NCBI RefSeq assembly: GCF_000472285.1
Contig: NZ_KI421424.1
Location: 202,801 to 238,695 of the forward strand
DNA length: 35,895 bases
Origin: Desulfuromonas sp. TF
GTDB taxonomy: Bacteria; Desulfobacterota; Desulfuromonadia; Desulfuromonadales; ATBO01
Reading direction: 5' to 3'
Positions 1 through 6,986 of the stretch are shown piece after piece (positions within the stretch are counted from its first letter, which is position 1; each line of letters starts with the position of its first letter). The position numbers were made by a program, and so were the translations under genes. Below the pieces are notes generated by a model that made no database searches, was not told where the DNA came from, and saw only the letters and a list, made by a program, of their open reading frames with translations.

Positions 1-150
1 TGTCGTATGGAAGCTCAAAGTCGTCTCGGTGATGCTCTCAGTTCCGCCTATGTTCTCGCCCTTCTCGGTGTTGTCGGGGTTTTTGCCCTGATATCAGCGG
101 TTCTTATCGCTTGGCCGGCACTTGCTTATCTCGGGTCTAAGATTGTCTAG
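1..150 (+). CDS. 3' end of an unidentified small membrane protein (partial or short ORF)
   Basis: The first reading frame is open from the window edge to a TAG at 148-150. An ATG at position 7 would give a 47-residue product, but too little upstream sequence is present to judge a ribosome binding site, so it may be the tail of a longer gene. The visible part has a short polar start and then one long hydrophobic stretch (about residues 15-45) rich in Leu, Val and Ala, consistent with one transmembrane helix. I do not recognise the family. It is co-directional with nothing nearby and is followed by the bidirectional terminator at 261-300. Confidence 0.35.
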   Translation, partial: CRMEAQSRLGDALSSAYVLALLGVVGVFALISAVLIAWPALAYLGSKIV

Positions 151-260
151 CTGGTCAGGACGTCTTCGGAGCTCTCTCTCCCATCGAAAAAGGGGACCGT
201 GTTTCGGCGGGGCAAAACGTTAAATGACGTTAATTACAAATGGCTTGAGAAACAAGCAGC

Positions 261-300
261 AAATAAAAAAGGCGCCCTCGTTGGGCGCCTTTTTTTATTT
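261..300. terminator. Bidirectional rho-independent terminator
   Basis: A perfect 7-bp GC stem (GGCGCCC at 271-277, GGGCGCC at 283-289) with a 5-nt loop is flanked by an A-run on the left and a T-run on the right, so it has a U-tract in both directions. It lies just past the stop of the minus-strand octaheme cytochrome and downstream of the plus-strand ORF at the window edge, and can serve both. Confidence 0.85.
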
Positions 301-315
301 GCATGCGATCAGATT

Positions 316-1482
316 TTACCATTTGACGTTCAGGTCTTTCAGTATCTGCTTGAAATCAGATTCTACGGACTTGAGGATGGCCTGGGCATAATCAATGTTA
401 TGGACCCCGTGTGTTCCGTCATCTTTAACGAAGTTCAGGTTGTGAAGCGCTTTTTCATAAAGCACCCAGCCTTCCACTGTGTCGCGACGAAGATCGTCGG
501 CTTTCTTGAGGGCCTTTTCGGCATCGGTGCGCAGGAGGCTGAGCCTGTCGACCTTGGCGTCAATCGTTTTGGCCCAGTCATTGAAAACTTCAACGTAGCT
601 TCCATCATGGCAGTCGACGCAGGTTGCAGAGCTGGGCCGATAGATGCCTTCTTCCACGCCTGTGTGGCACATCTGGCAGGTTACCTCGGCGGCGTGCATC
701 ATCCCCGGATCGCCCTGCACCTCCATGGCCCCCTTACCTTCGTTCATGGCCAATTGGGCTTCATGGCAGGTGGCGCAATCTTCGATGAGGGGGGCGGAAG
801 AACCTTCGTTTTCCTTATGGCAGGCGACGCAGGTATTCATCCGCTCGGTTTTGGTCCCCGGTTGATGTACCACTCCGAAATGACAGTCGCGGCAGGTCAA
901 GTCGAAGGACTCGATGTGGAAGGAATGGTCAAAATGGGTGCCGCCCACGAATGTGTCGGTCATGATGTCCGGCAGACCTTTGCGTTCGCGAAATTCGGGG
1001 TTGTTCACGCTGTCTAAAAGGCGCATTTCGACGATCTCGAGCGGGCCTTTGTGCTTCTCACGATACTCCCGATTGCCTTCATCGGAATGGCAGAAAAGGC
1101 AATGTTCCATCGGTACGAGGTCCGGACTGGGATTGGCGAGGATCTCCAGTTTTTCTTCCTTGGAGATGGTGAACTGCATGTACGTATCGTAGAGCCCTCC
1201 CAGTTTGGCCTTCATGTAGCCGGCGGGTCCGGGTCTGCCGTGACAGTCGAGACAGGAAACCCCGGCATCCGAATGGCCTGAGTGCTCCCAGGAATCGACT
1301 TCCGCAAGCGGACCGAAACCGTGCTTGGGATGGCACATGGCGCAGAACTCAGGTTCTGAAGTCATGTGCAGGATCTGGATGTTGACGAATCCGAAAACGA
1401 CGATGAAGCCGATGGCCAACAGGGTGACCAGGAGGATGTGTCTTTTGCACCAATTGATGAAGTTCTTCAACGTTAGAGCCAT
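316..1482 (-). CDS. NapC/NirT-type membrane-anchored octaheme cytochrome c
   Basis: The 388-residue protein has an N-terminal membrane anchor (about residues 15-37) and eight CxxCH heme motifs at about 47, 77, 128, 197, 218, 236, 269 and 288. The first two lie in a NapC/NirT/NrfH-like segment (EFCAMCH, then GVSCLDCH). The family takes electrons from membrane quinol and passes them to periplasmic redox partners; the extra hemes probably form a periplasmic wire, as in the heptaheme ImcH of Geobacter. After the last heme comes a heme-free, probably helical C-terminus ending in a VHNIDYA segment of the kind seen in other multiheme cytochromes. The start is supported by AAAGGAT about 10 nt upstream. 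It is third in a minus-strand cluster after the CbcL-like fusion and a small membrane protein. It could act in nitrite/tetrathionate-type respiration or extracellular electron transfer; the sequence does not decide. Confidence 0.88.
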   Translation of the reverse strand: MALTLKNFINWCKRHILLVTLLAIGFIVVFGFVNIQILHMTSEPEFCAMCHPKHGFGPLAEVDSWEHSGHSDAGVSCLDCHGRPGPAGYMKAKLGGLYDTYMQFTISKEEKLEILANPSPDLVPMEHCLFCHSDEGNREYREKHKGPLEIVEMRLLDSVNNPEFRERKGLPDIMTDTFVGGTHFDHSFHIESFDLTCRDCHFGVVHQPGTKTERMNTCVACHKENEGSSAPLIEDCATCHEAQLAMNEGKGAMEVQGDPGMMHAAEVTCQMCHTGVEEGIYRPSSATCVDCHDGSYVEVFNDWAKTIDAKVDRLSLLRTDAEKALKKADDLRRDTVEGWVLYEKALHNLNFVKDDGTHGVHNIDYAQAILKSVESDFKQILKDLNVKW

Positions 1483-1740
1483 GGGTATCCATCCTTTGCA
1501 AATTCGTTATTCTGTGTCCTCTTTTTACAAAACGGATAGAAAATACACTTTGCGGGAGGAGATTGCAACAGGAAAACAGCGCAAAATCAAATGGTTGTAA
1601 AAAATAAACTAAAAAAAATTAATTACATTATGACAACCAAATGGAGTCTAGCCATCATTTCCATAGGGAGATGAGCGTAAGAACGAGTTGGGAGAGAGAG
1701 GAAGGTAGGCCGGGTTCGGATAAGAAGCAACAATTGGAGA

Positions 1741-1968
1741 TTAAGGAGTAAACCGGTTTCTGAAGATGCGCATGAGGAGGACGGCGAGAATTGAAAATCC
1801 AAGGCCTGTGCTGAAGAACAGGTACCCTATGCTTCGGGCACTTCCCCATCCACCCAGTTCACGTCCATTCATCAAAACGATCAACGCCAATCCTGCAAAG
1901 GTTCCAATTCCTCCCAGGATATAGATTGCCAAGGCTGCGGCCGCGAGTCCGGTTCCATTGTATTTCAT
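1741..1968 (-). CDS. Small two-helix membrane protein in the cytochrome cluster
   Basis: This 75-residue ORF encodes two hydrophobic segments (about residues 7-31 and 48-67) joined by a short polar, Gly/Arg-rich loop, ending in a basic tail (RIFRNRF). A GGGAGA ribosome binding site lies about 6 nt upstream of the ATG. It sits between the CbcL-like fusion and the octaheme cytochrome on the same strand, so it may be a small membrane subunit or assembly partner of one of them. That is inference from position only; I do not recognise a family. A hairpin with a T-run lies immediately upstream and could limit its transcription. Confidence 0.65.
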   Translation of the reverse strand: MKYNGTGLAAAALAIYILGGIGTFAGLALIVLMNGRELGGWGSARSIGYLFFSTGLGFSILAVLLMRIFRNRFTP

Positions 1969-1979
1969 GCTGTCTCCCG

Positions 1980-2015
1980 AAAAAGGGGGGAGGGCGCAAT
2001 GGATTGCGCCCTCCC
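1980..2015 (-). terminator. Intracluster terminator/attenuator hairpin
   Basis: A perfect 13-bp inverted repeat (GGGAGGGCGCAAT at 1988-2000, ATTGCGCCCTCCC at 2003-2015) is followed on the minus strand by a C-run and five T residues (1980-1984). It lies 10 nt after the stop of the CbcL-like gene and directly before the ribosome binding site of the small membrane protein gene. It should end or attenuate transcription between those two genes. Confidence 0.7.
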
Positions 2016-2025
2016 TGTGTTCGTG

Positions 2026-3879
2026 CTAGTGGCTGCCGGAGAAGAAAGCGAAGAGCATCATTATCAGACAGGCTATACCGGTGAAGAAGGCTAGAAAGCC
2101 GAACCCCTTGAAAACGAAATCATAAAGTACCCCGCTGACCCGTGGAGCTACGAACTTTTCTGTAATCCCTTCCTCTTCATAGCGTCGCCACTGGTCCCCG
2201 CGTTCCTCGATGAATTCTTCTTTCGAAATCTGTCCATTGAAGATTACGAAATCCATCGGAAATTTCTCCGGTCTTCCGTGGGTGTTGAAAAAATGCACGG
2301 TGAATATGAAGCCGGTGGCAAGCAGAGCCTCATCGGAATGCACGATGGTGGCAACGTTGAATGTCCATCCTGGCAGGAAGTATCCGAAGAATTCAGGGAA
2401 CCAGAGCATCAGGCCCGAACCGCCGATGGCGAACATCCCCCAGAAAACAGCGAGGAAGTCGAATTTCTCCCAGTAGGTCCAGCGCTCGAAAGTCGGCTTG
2501 GGTCCCTTGAAAAGGAACCATTTTATCATTCCGGTGATATCCCTCAGGTCTCGGAAGTTTGGACAAAGGGAATCCGGACCGAAGAGGCGCTGCAGGAAGT
2601 TGCCTTTGATGTCTTTGCGTAAAAAGAGAAAATCAATGCTCAGCACCAGGGCGCCGAAAAAATAATAAAAAGTCAGGATCGCACAAGCCCGATGAATAAG
2701 ACCGGCATTGTAAGTCCCCCCGTAAAAGGACATCAGGATTTTGGCCCACTGCTCGTCGGCGAACTTGAGCGGCAAGCCGGTCAGGGAAAGGCCGAGGAAG
2801 CTTATGATGACGGTGAGGTGGAGGACGACATGCCTCGGCTTGAAGCGAAGGTACTGCTTATTGCCCTCGGGGATGGCGTGGGCAATGCCGCCGTCGTGCA
2901 GAGCCCGCACCCTTTCGCGATTTTCGACAAAGCCGCGGAACATCCACAGGAGGGTGTGGATCCAGAATACGGCGAACGTTCCGACCAGAAGACTGGTCAT
3001 GCCCAGGAAGGTCCAATAAAGAATCGGATAGTTGTCCCGATCGGAGTGTTCGCCGTGGGAATAATACCGGGTGAAGAGAGAGGTCGCTCCCTCATGGCAC
3101 TGGGAACAAGTCGCTACAAGGTTACTGTCGTTCACGCTCGAATTCGGATCGGATTTCGGCAGGACCGAATGGGAAGAGTGGCAATCGGCGCAACCCGCCA
3201 CCTTTTCAGGGAAGCCGAGATGGTAGTTTTTCCCGTGATAACTCTCCATATAGGTGCCAACGGCAACATTGAAGACACTATTGCGTGCCATCATCTCTTC
3301 ATTGGCGTGGCACGTGAGGCATACCTTGGTATGGAAGTCTCGATTTTCAAAGGAGTTGGGATCCCCAAGGGCCTTGATTTCGTGGAGGTTGTGACAGTCG
3401 TTGCAAGCTGCCGAATCTCCATTCCCGGACATGACCGCCCGACCATGGACTGAATTCAGGTAATTCTCTTCGACATCGTGACATTGCGCGCAGGTTTCAA
3501 CCACCTTGCGCTTGTCATTCTGCCAGTAGGTTGCCGAATGAATTTGGCTGTGACAATCGGCGCAGCCGACATCGTTCAGCATGTGGATGCTGGCATAATG
3601 TTCGGCTGCTTCCTTCTTATGGCAGCGAACACATTTAACCTGCTGGATTTCGATCTCGCCGGCCATGTGCTCGTCCAGGTCGGTGACTTCCACATGACAG
3701 CTGTTGCAGGAATTCTGGCCATGGACGGAAGACGCCATCTCCTCGACGGACACGGTGTCGTCGTGGCATTGCAGACAGCTTGCTGAATCAAGCGCCAAAT
3801 GGGCATCTGCGAAAGCGGTGGCGGCCAGGAAAAGCAATAAAAGGACGATGGGAATCATTCGAAGCGGGCTAGACAGCAT
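2026..3879 (-). CDS. cbcL: CbcL-like nine-heme cytochrome c / cytochrome b fusion (quinol oxidoreductase)
   Basis: From the chosen start the protein is 617 residues: a signal peptide (about 1-24), then nine CxxCH motifs at about 35, 58, 83, 106, 130, 159, 187, 230 and 258, then an integral membrane b-type cytochrome domain with about six helices and several intramembrane histidines (for example in VVLHLTV, GLIHRAC, TVHFFNTH). Nine c-hemes plus a HydC/FdnI-type b domain is the described architecture of Geobacter sulfurreducens CbcL, an inner-membrane menaquinol oxidase used with low-potential extracellular acceptors. The symbol is given by architecture, not by an alignment. An in-frame ATG at 3936 would add 19 residues, but the ATG at 3879 has GAGGAGA 7 nt upstream and begins exactly at the signal peptide. 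The gene leads a cluster with the small membrane protein and the octaheme NapC/NirT cytochrome. Confidence 0.85.
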   Translation of the reverse strand: MLSSPLRMIPIVLLLLFLAATAFADAHLALDSASCLQCHDDTVSVEEMASSVHGQNSCNSCHVEVTDLDEHMAGEIEIQQVKCVRCHKKEAAEHYASIHMLNDVGCADCHSQIHSATYWQNDKRKVVETCAQCHDVEENYLNSVHGRAVMSGNGDSAACNDCHNLHEIKALGDPNSFENRDFHTKVCLTCHANEEMMARNSVFNVAVGTYMESYHGKNYHLGFPEKVAGCADCHSSHSVLPKSDPNSSVNDSNLVATCSQCHEGATSLFTRYYSHGEHSDRDNYPILYWTFLGMTSLLVGTFAVFWIHTLLWMFRGFVENRERVRALHDGGIAHAIPEGNKQYLRFKPRHVVLHLTVIISFLGLSLTGLPLKFADEQWAKILMSFYGGTYNAGLIHRACAILTFYYFFGALVLSIDFLFLRKDIKGNFLQRLFGPDSLCPNFRDLRDITGMIKWFLFKGPKPTFERWTYWEKFDFLAVFWGMFAIGGSGLMLWFPEFFGYFLPGWTFNVATIVHSDEALLATGFIFTVHFFNTHGRPEKFPMDFVIFNGQISKEEFIEERGDQWRRYEEEGITEKFVAPRVSGVLYDFVFKGFGFLAFFTGIACLIMMLFAFFSGSH

Positions 3880-4163
3880 AGTTGTTTCTCCTCGAGTGCA
3901 ATGTGTCTTTTTATGAATTACACAATTAGCATGCATAAATTAAGGAATGCAAAAACTAAACCATCAGGCTATGAGGGAGGTATTGGATTTGAAAGGTAGG
4001 AAGGGAGCTGGACAAGTATGGGATGAAAAGGGGGTAGGGGGAGTGTCGATGGGAAAAGAGATTAACCCAGAAAAGATGCAGGGGGATAAGGACCGTGAAA
4101 TCACGTCAAACAACAGGGATTAAAAGGGTCAAATCACGTAGTGTTCTAAGTCGCTGGCTAATG
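3880..4163. other. Intergenic region upstream of the cytochrome cluster
   Basis: There is no convincing gene here. The stretch is AT-richer than its surroundings and should hold the minus-strand promoter of the CbcL-like gene. TTGCAT and TAATTG about 18 bp apart near 3920-3955 are a weak candidate only. Two copies of AAATCACGT (4098-4106 and 4131-4139) lie 33 bp apart in the same orientation. Confidence 0.4.
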
Positions 4164-4199
4164 AAAAAGGCGAATCCTCAAAGGATACGCCTTTTTTTT
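4164..4199. terminator. Bidirectional terminator after atpE
   Basis: A 10-bp stem with one A/A mismatch (4169-4178 with 4182-4191) and a 3-nt loop is preceded by five A residues and followed by eight T residues. On the minus strand it lies 20 nt beyond the atpE stop and ends the F0 operon. In the other direction it would stop plus-strand readthrough. Confidence 0.8.
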
Positions 4200-4218
4200 C
4201 ATTTGATTTCGGCTGTTC

Positions 4219-4485
4219 TTACTTCGCGGCCAGTTCAACCACCTGAGCGGTGAAGGGATTGGCGAAGAGGATGATCATGCACACGACGAAAACGTAGATG
4301 GCCAGGGACTCGATCATAGCCAGACCGATCATCATCGTGGTCAGGATCTTACCGCTGGCGCCGGGATTGCGGGCAACACCCTCGACGGCGCTCTTAATGG
4401 CGAGGCCCTGGCCGAGGCCGGTACCGAAGGAACCGATGGCCATGCCGAATCCGGCAGCGATCATACACCAAGCAAAAAATTCCAT
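4219..4485 (-). CDS. atpE: ATP synthase F0 subunit c
   Basis: The 88-residue hairpin protein forms the membrane rotor ring of F-type ATP synthase. It has two hydrophobic helices joined by the conserved polar loop (RNPGASGK, about 39-46). The ion-binding carboxylate is Glu59 in helix 2, followed by Ser60, and Gln26 lies in helix 1. This Gln/Glu-Ser set resembles the one in Na+-binding rings, but the Thr that follows in Ilyobacter is Leu61 here, so coupling-ion choice is open. AGGAAGGAG about 7 nt upstream is a strong ribosome binding site. It is the last gene of the F0 operon, 68 nt after atpB. Confidence 0.95.
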   Translation of the reverse strand: MEFFAWCMIAAGFGMAIGSFGTGLGQGLAIKSAVEGVARNPGASGKILTTMMIGLAMIESLAIYVFVVCMIILFANPFTAQVVELAAK

Positions 4486-4553
4486 GTGACTTCTCCTTCC
4501 TGTGGGTTGTTTTTCCTATACGATATAGGACTTAAATTTCGCCGTGGGCGAAA

Positions 4554-5228
4554 TCAGTGAGCTTCTTCCAGGGCGCCGGCGATGTAGATCATGGCCAGCA
4601 GGGTAAAGACGAAGGTCTGGATGCAGGCGACCAGCACGCCCATCAGCATCATCGGTACCGGCAGCAGGAACGGTACCAGGGCAAAGAAGATCATCAGGAC
4701 GATTTCATGCCCGTACATGTTCCCGAAGAGACGCAGGGACAGGGAAAGGGGCCGAGCCAGATGGCCGATGATTTCGATGATGAACATCAGGGGGGCCAGC
4801 ACCAGGATCGGCCCCATGAAATGCTTCAGATAGGAGAATCCGTGCTCCTTGAATCCTATGATGTGGGTCATGGCGAAGACCGTGAGGGCCAGTGCGGCAT
4901 TGGTGTTGAGGTTGGCGGTGGGGGGATAGAAACCAGGAATCAGGGCGATCAGGTTGGAAACCAGGATGAACAGGGCAAAGCTGGCGATGAGGGGGAAATA
5001 GGCTTTTCCCTTGGGCCCCATAGTCTCCTCAATAAGATTTTCCACGCCTCCGACAACCACTTCCATGAAGTTCTGCAACCCGGAAGGAACCTCCTTGACT
5101 GCCCGTGAGGCGGCAAAAGCCAGGAGGATGAGGACGATCATCACGAACCAGGTGTAGGTTACGTGTTCGCCGAGGTGAAGGTGCAACTTTTCTTCGAGCC
5201 ACTGCAGGATAAGAAAGGGATGAATCAT
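4554..5228 (-). CDS. atpB: ATP synthase F0 subunit a
   Basis: The 224-residue membrane protein is the stator subunit that provides the half-channels next to the c-ring. The signature [14 protein letters not shown] is present, with the essential arginine at about residue 166 (E. coli Arg210 equivalent). Several hydrophobic helices and the expected length support a complete gene. It lies between atpI and atpE on the minus strand. No atpF, atpH or F1 genes follow, so the rest of the enzyme must be encoded elsewhere, as in Geobacter species where the F0 a/c genes are separate from the F1 operon. Confidence 0.95.
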   Translation of the reverse strand: MIHPFLILQWLEEKLHLHLGEHVTYTWFVMIVLILLAFAASRAVKEVPSGLQNFMEVVVGGVENLIEETMGPKGKAYFPLIASFALFILVSNLIALIPGFYPPTANLNTNAALALTVFAMTHIIGFKEHGFSYLKHFMGPILVLAPLMFIIEIIGHLARPLSLSLRLFGNMYGHEIVLMIFFALVPFLLPVPMMLMGVLVACIQTFVFTLLAMIYIAGALEEAH

Positions 5229-5249
5229 AATGGATTACTGCCTCCTCGT

Positions 5250-5615
5250 TCAGAACGATCTTTTTAATGTGATCCAGAGGATGTTGATAACAACTACCGA
5301 GAGTCCCGCCGACAGGGCGATGGGATGAACCTTCGCCAGGGCAATGAGCAGAAAAAGCGCCGCGGTCAGGGCGCCGAGCCGGACCAGGTAGCTGAACTTA
5401 AAACCTCGCGCGGTATATTGCGATGCTTCGGACAAGGTCAGCTGCAGGGAGCGATGCAGCCAGAGATATCCGATAATGGCCAGCAATCCTCCGGACAGCA
5501 CTCCCAGCGTCACATCGACGGAACGCCAGAGCAGGCTCAGCAGGACAAGTAAGGCCAGGATGATCCAGTTGCGGCGGGAAAGTTCCTCCAGCAGTTGTTC
5601 ATCCTTGTCCTTCAC
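5250..5615 (-). CDS. ATP synthase subunit I family protein (AtpI-like)
   Basis: This small membrane protein has a charged N-terminus (KDKDEQLLEEL) followed by four hydrophobic segments, as in the ATP synthase I family that aids c-ring assembly or Mg2+ supply. The longest frame opens at an ATG at 5654 and would overlap atpZ by 56 bp. The GTG at 5613-5615 is a better start: it gives 121 residues beginning VKDKDEQ and reduces the overlap to 17 bp. The start is not certain because the Shine-Dalgarno signal is weak in both cases. The gene lies between atpZ and atpB, which fixes its role in ATP synthase biogenesis better than its sequence does. Confidence 0.75.
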   Translation of the reverse strand: MKDKDEQLLEELSRRNWIILALLVLLSLLWRSVDVTLGVLSGGLLAIIGYLWLHRSLQLTLSEASQYTARGFKFSYLVRLGALTAALFLLIALAKVHPIALSAGLSVVVINILWITLKRSF

Positions 5616-5856
5616 CGTCTTTTTGATTTTCCTTCTCTTGGCGCTTGAGTTCACGCTCGGTCAGAATATATATATTGCGAAAACCGGAAACCACCCCGAA
5701 TCCCAGAAAAACGAGGGTCAGCCAGGGTGACGTCCCCAACCATTTGTCGAGATAATACCCCATGCCCAGCCCGATGAGCGTCGAGGCAACCATGGAAATC
5801 CCGACACTGGATAAGAAACCCAGTGATTTAATAAGCTGGCGCCTGTCCTCGGCCAT
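5599..5856 (-). CDS. AtpZ/AtpI-type putative F0F1 ATPase subunit
   Basis: The 85-residue protein has two hydrophobic helices around a GLGMGYYLDKWLGTSPW segment typical of the small AtpZ family (PF09527-like) encoded at the head of F0 operons, followed by a charged Lys/Glu-rich C-terminus. The family is thought to help ATP synthase assembly or ion uptake; the exact role is not settled. No Shine-Dalgarno sequence is visible before the ATG at 5856 (the preceding bases are AAAACTCC), so initiation may be inefficient or the start may be misplaced. A 17-bp palindrome-like site lies 8-24 nt upstream of this start and is shared with the nuo operon. Confidence 0.75.
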   Translation of the reverse strand: MAEDRRQLIKSLGFLSSVGISMVASTLIGLGMGYYLDKWLGTSPWLTLVFLGFGVVSGFRNIYILTERELKRQEKENQKDGEGQG

Positions 5857-5863
5857 GGAGTTT

Positions 5864-5880
5864 TGTATACAGCATACAGT
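5864..5880. promoter_or_regulatory. Candidate operator shared with the nuo promoter region
   Basis: TGTATACAGCATACAGT lies between the putative F0-operon promoter and the atpZ start. It matches the site at 18519-18535 upstream of nuoA at 15 of 17 positions. Overlapping GTATAC/ATAC half-sites are typical of operators for GntR-family (FadR-type) repressors. Here it would lie downstream of the predicted transcription start, a position suited to repression. The regulator is not in this window as far as I can see. Confidence 0.55.
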
Positions 5881-5899
5881 TGGATGTTAAAACCAAGGT

Positions 5900-5929
5900 T
5901 AAATAGCACAGGGGTAAGTTGGATGTCAA
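5900..5929 (-). promoter_or_regulatory. Candidate sigma70-type promoter of the F0 operon
   Basis: On the minus strand a perfect TTGACA (5924-5929) is followed after 18 bp by TATTTA (5900-5905) preceded by TGC, an extended -10 pattern. It lies in the gap between the trmJ stop and atpZ and points toward atpZ. The -10 match is only partial. Confidence 0.45.
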
Positions 5930-5957
5930 CCGGTTTCTCGGTCTTTTGCGGTCCGGA

Positions 5958-6701
5958 TCAATCTTCTCCCCGTTTGCGGCCGCGCCAGTCCCGGATGCTC
6001 CAGGCCAGCTGACTCCACATGCCTCTCAGCAGCCGCACCTCATGGCGATTGAGTTCTGCCCGCCGGAGAATATGGCGCAGAGGAGTCATCACATTTTCGG
6101 GGCGTTTTGAATTTAAGAAGGCGATCCGAGTCAGCACCGATTCCATCTGCTCGAACAGAGGTTCGACTTCACCCTGCTCGGCGATCTCCCGCAGATGAGA
6201 GGTCGTCAGGGGTTGTCGGGCAAGTTCATAAAGGAAAAGGAGGACTGCCTGGGCGAGATTGAGGGAACCGATTTCAGCGCTGGTGTTTACCGTTGCGGCA
6301 TGGGAACACAAGGCCGTTTCTTCGCTGGTCAGCCCTGCATCCTCTCGGCCGAAGACCAGCCCCATCCTGGCGGCTGGAGGAAGCTCGGAGCGCAGAGCCG
6401 GAACCGCGCTGATGTCGAGCAGTTTTCCGCGCAATCGGCCTCTGCGCCTGGTGGTTGCAATGGTCATGTGCAGATCGGAGACCGCCGAGGGCAGATCGGG
6501 AAAGATGCTGGCCGAACCCAGAAGTGAGCTCGCGCCGACGGCGAATTTGCGAGCCTCGGGGTGAAGGTGATGACAGGGATTGACCAGGCGCAGATCGGCG
6601 GCGCCGAAATTCGCCATGGCCCGACAGACCATGCCGATGTTTCCAGGACTCTGCGGCTCCACCAGGATAACGGTCACATCGCTCAGGGAGGGAATGCTCA
6701 T
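5958..6701 (-). CDS. TrmJ-like tRNA/rRNA 2'-O-methyltransferase (SPOUT superfamily)
   Basis: From the chosen start the product is 247 residues, close to E. coli TrmJ (246), which methylates the 2'-hydroxyl at tRNA position 32. The SPOUT/TrmH knot motifs are present in order: VEPQSPGNIGMVCRAMANFG near the N-terminus, GLVFGREDAGLTSEE in the middle, and SLNLAQAVLLFLYE after it. A C-terminal helical part of about 80 residues follows. The frame extends upstream to an ATG at 6830, but the ATG at 6701 has AAGGAAG about 9 nt upstream and starts just before the first conserved strand. TrmH-family paralogues are hard to separate by eye, so the exact RNA target is inferred. It is upstream of the F0 operon, on the same strand, but a separate promoter probably drives atpZ. 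Confidence 0.85.
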   Translation of the reverse strand: MSIPSLSDVTVILVEPQSPGNIGMVCRAMANFGAADLRLVNPCHHLHPEARKFAVGASSLLGSASIFPDLPSAVSDLHMTIATTRRRGRLRGKLLDISAVPALRSELPPAARMGLVFGREDAGLTSEETALCSHAATVNTSAEIGSLNLAQAVLLFLYELARQPLTTSHLREIAEQGEVEPLFEQMESVLTRIAFLNSKRPENVMTPLRHILRRAELNRHEVRLLRGMWSQLAWSIRDWRGRKRGED

Positions 6702-6986
6702 CGCGGGGCTTCCTTTTAGATCATGGATTAAAGATGGAACATTACCGCAAAAGAGCGGAATTGACCAAGCTTTTGACGTTGATTCACGATTCTGTTCACT
6801 CATTGAGGCAGGTTTCTGGGTGGCTGGCAATTATTGTCATCTCTGGAGGGGCAGATGGCGGGGATTTGGATTTCCCCTCCAATATGCGCAGGTGCTCAGA
6901 TCGTCCAGGCACGCCGCTGTTGGATCGGACGAATAGGCCTGCTGCTTGCATGCTGGGTCAAGACAACTTTTACAGGAGGTATATTC

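Noticed and set aside
199-1017. Plus-strand 272-codon frame
   Set aside because: It lies antisense to the octaheme cytochrome, whose eight CxxCH motifs fix the coding strand; no family features.
1655-1849. Minus-strand 64-codon frame overlapping the small membrane protein
   Set aside because: Out of frame with the better-supported two-helix protein, and no good ribosome binding site.
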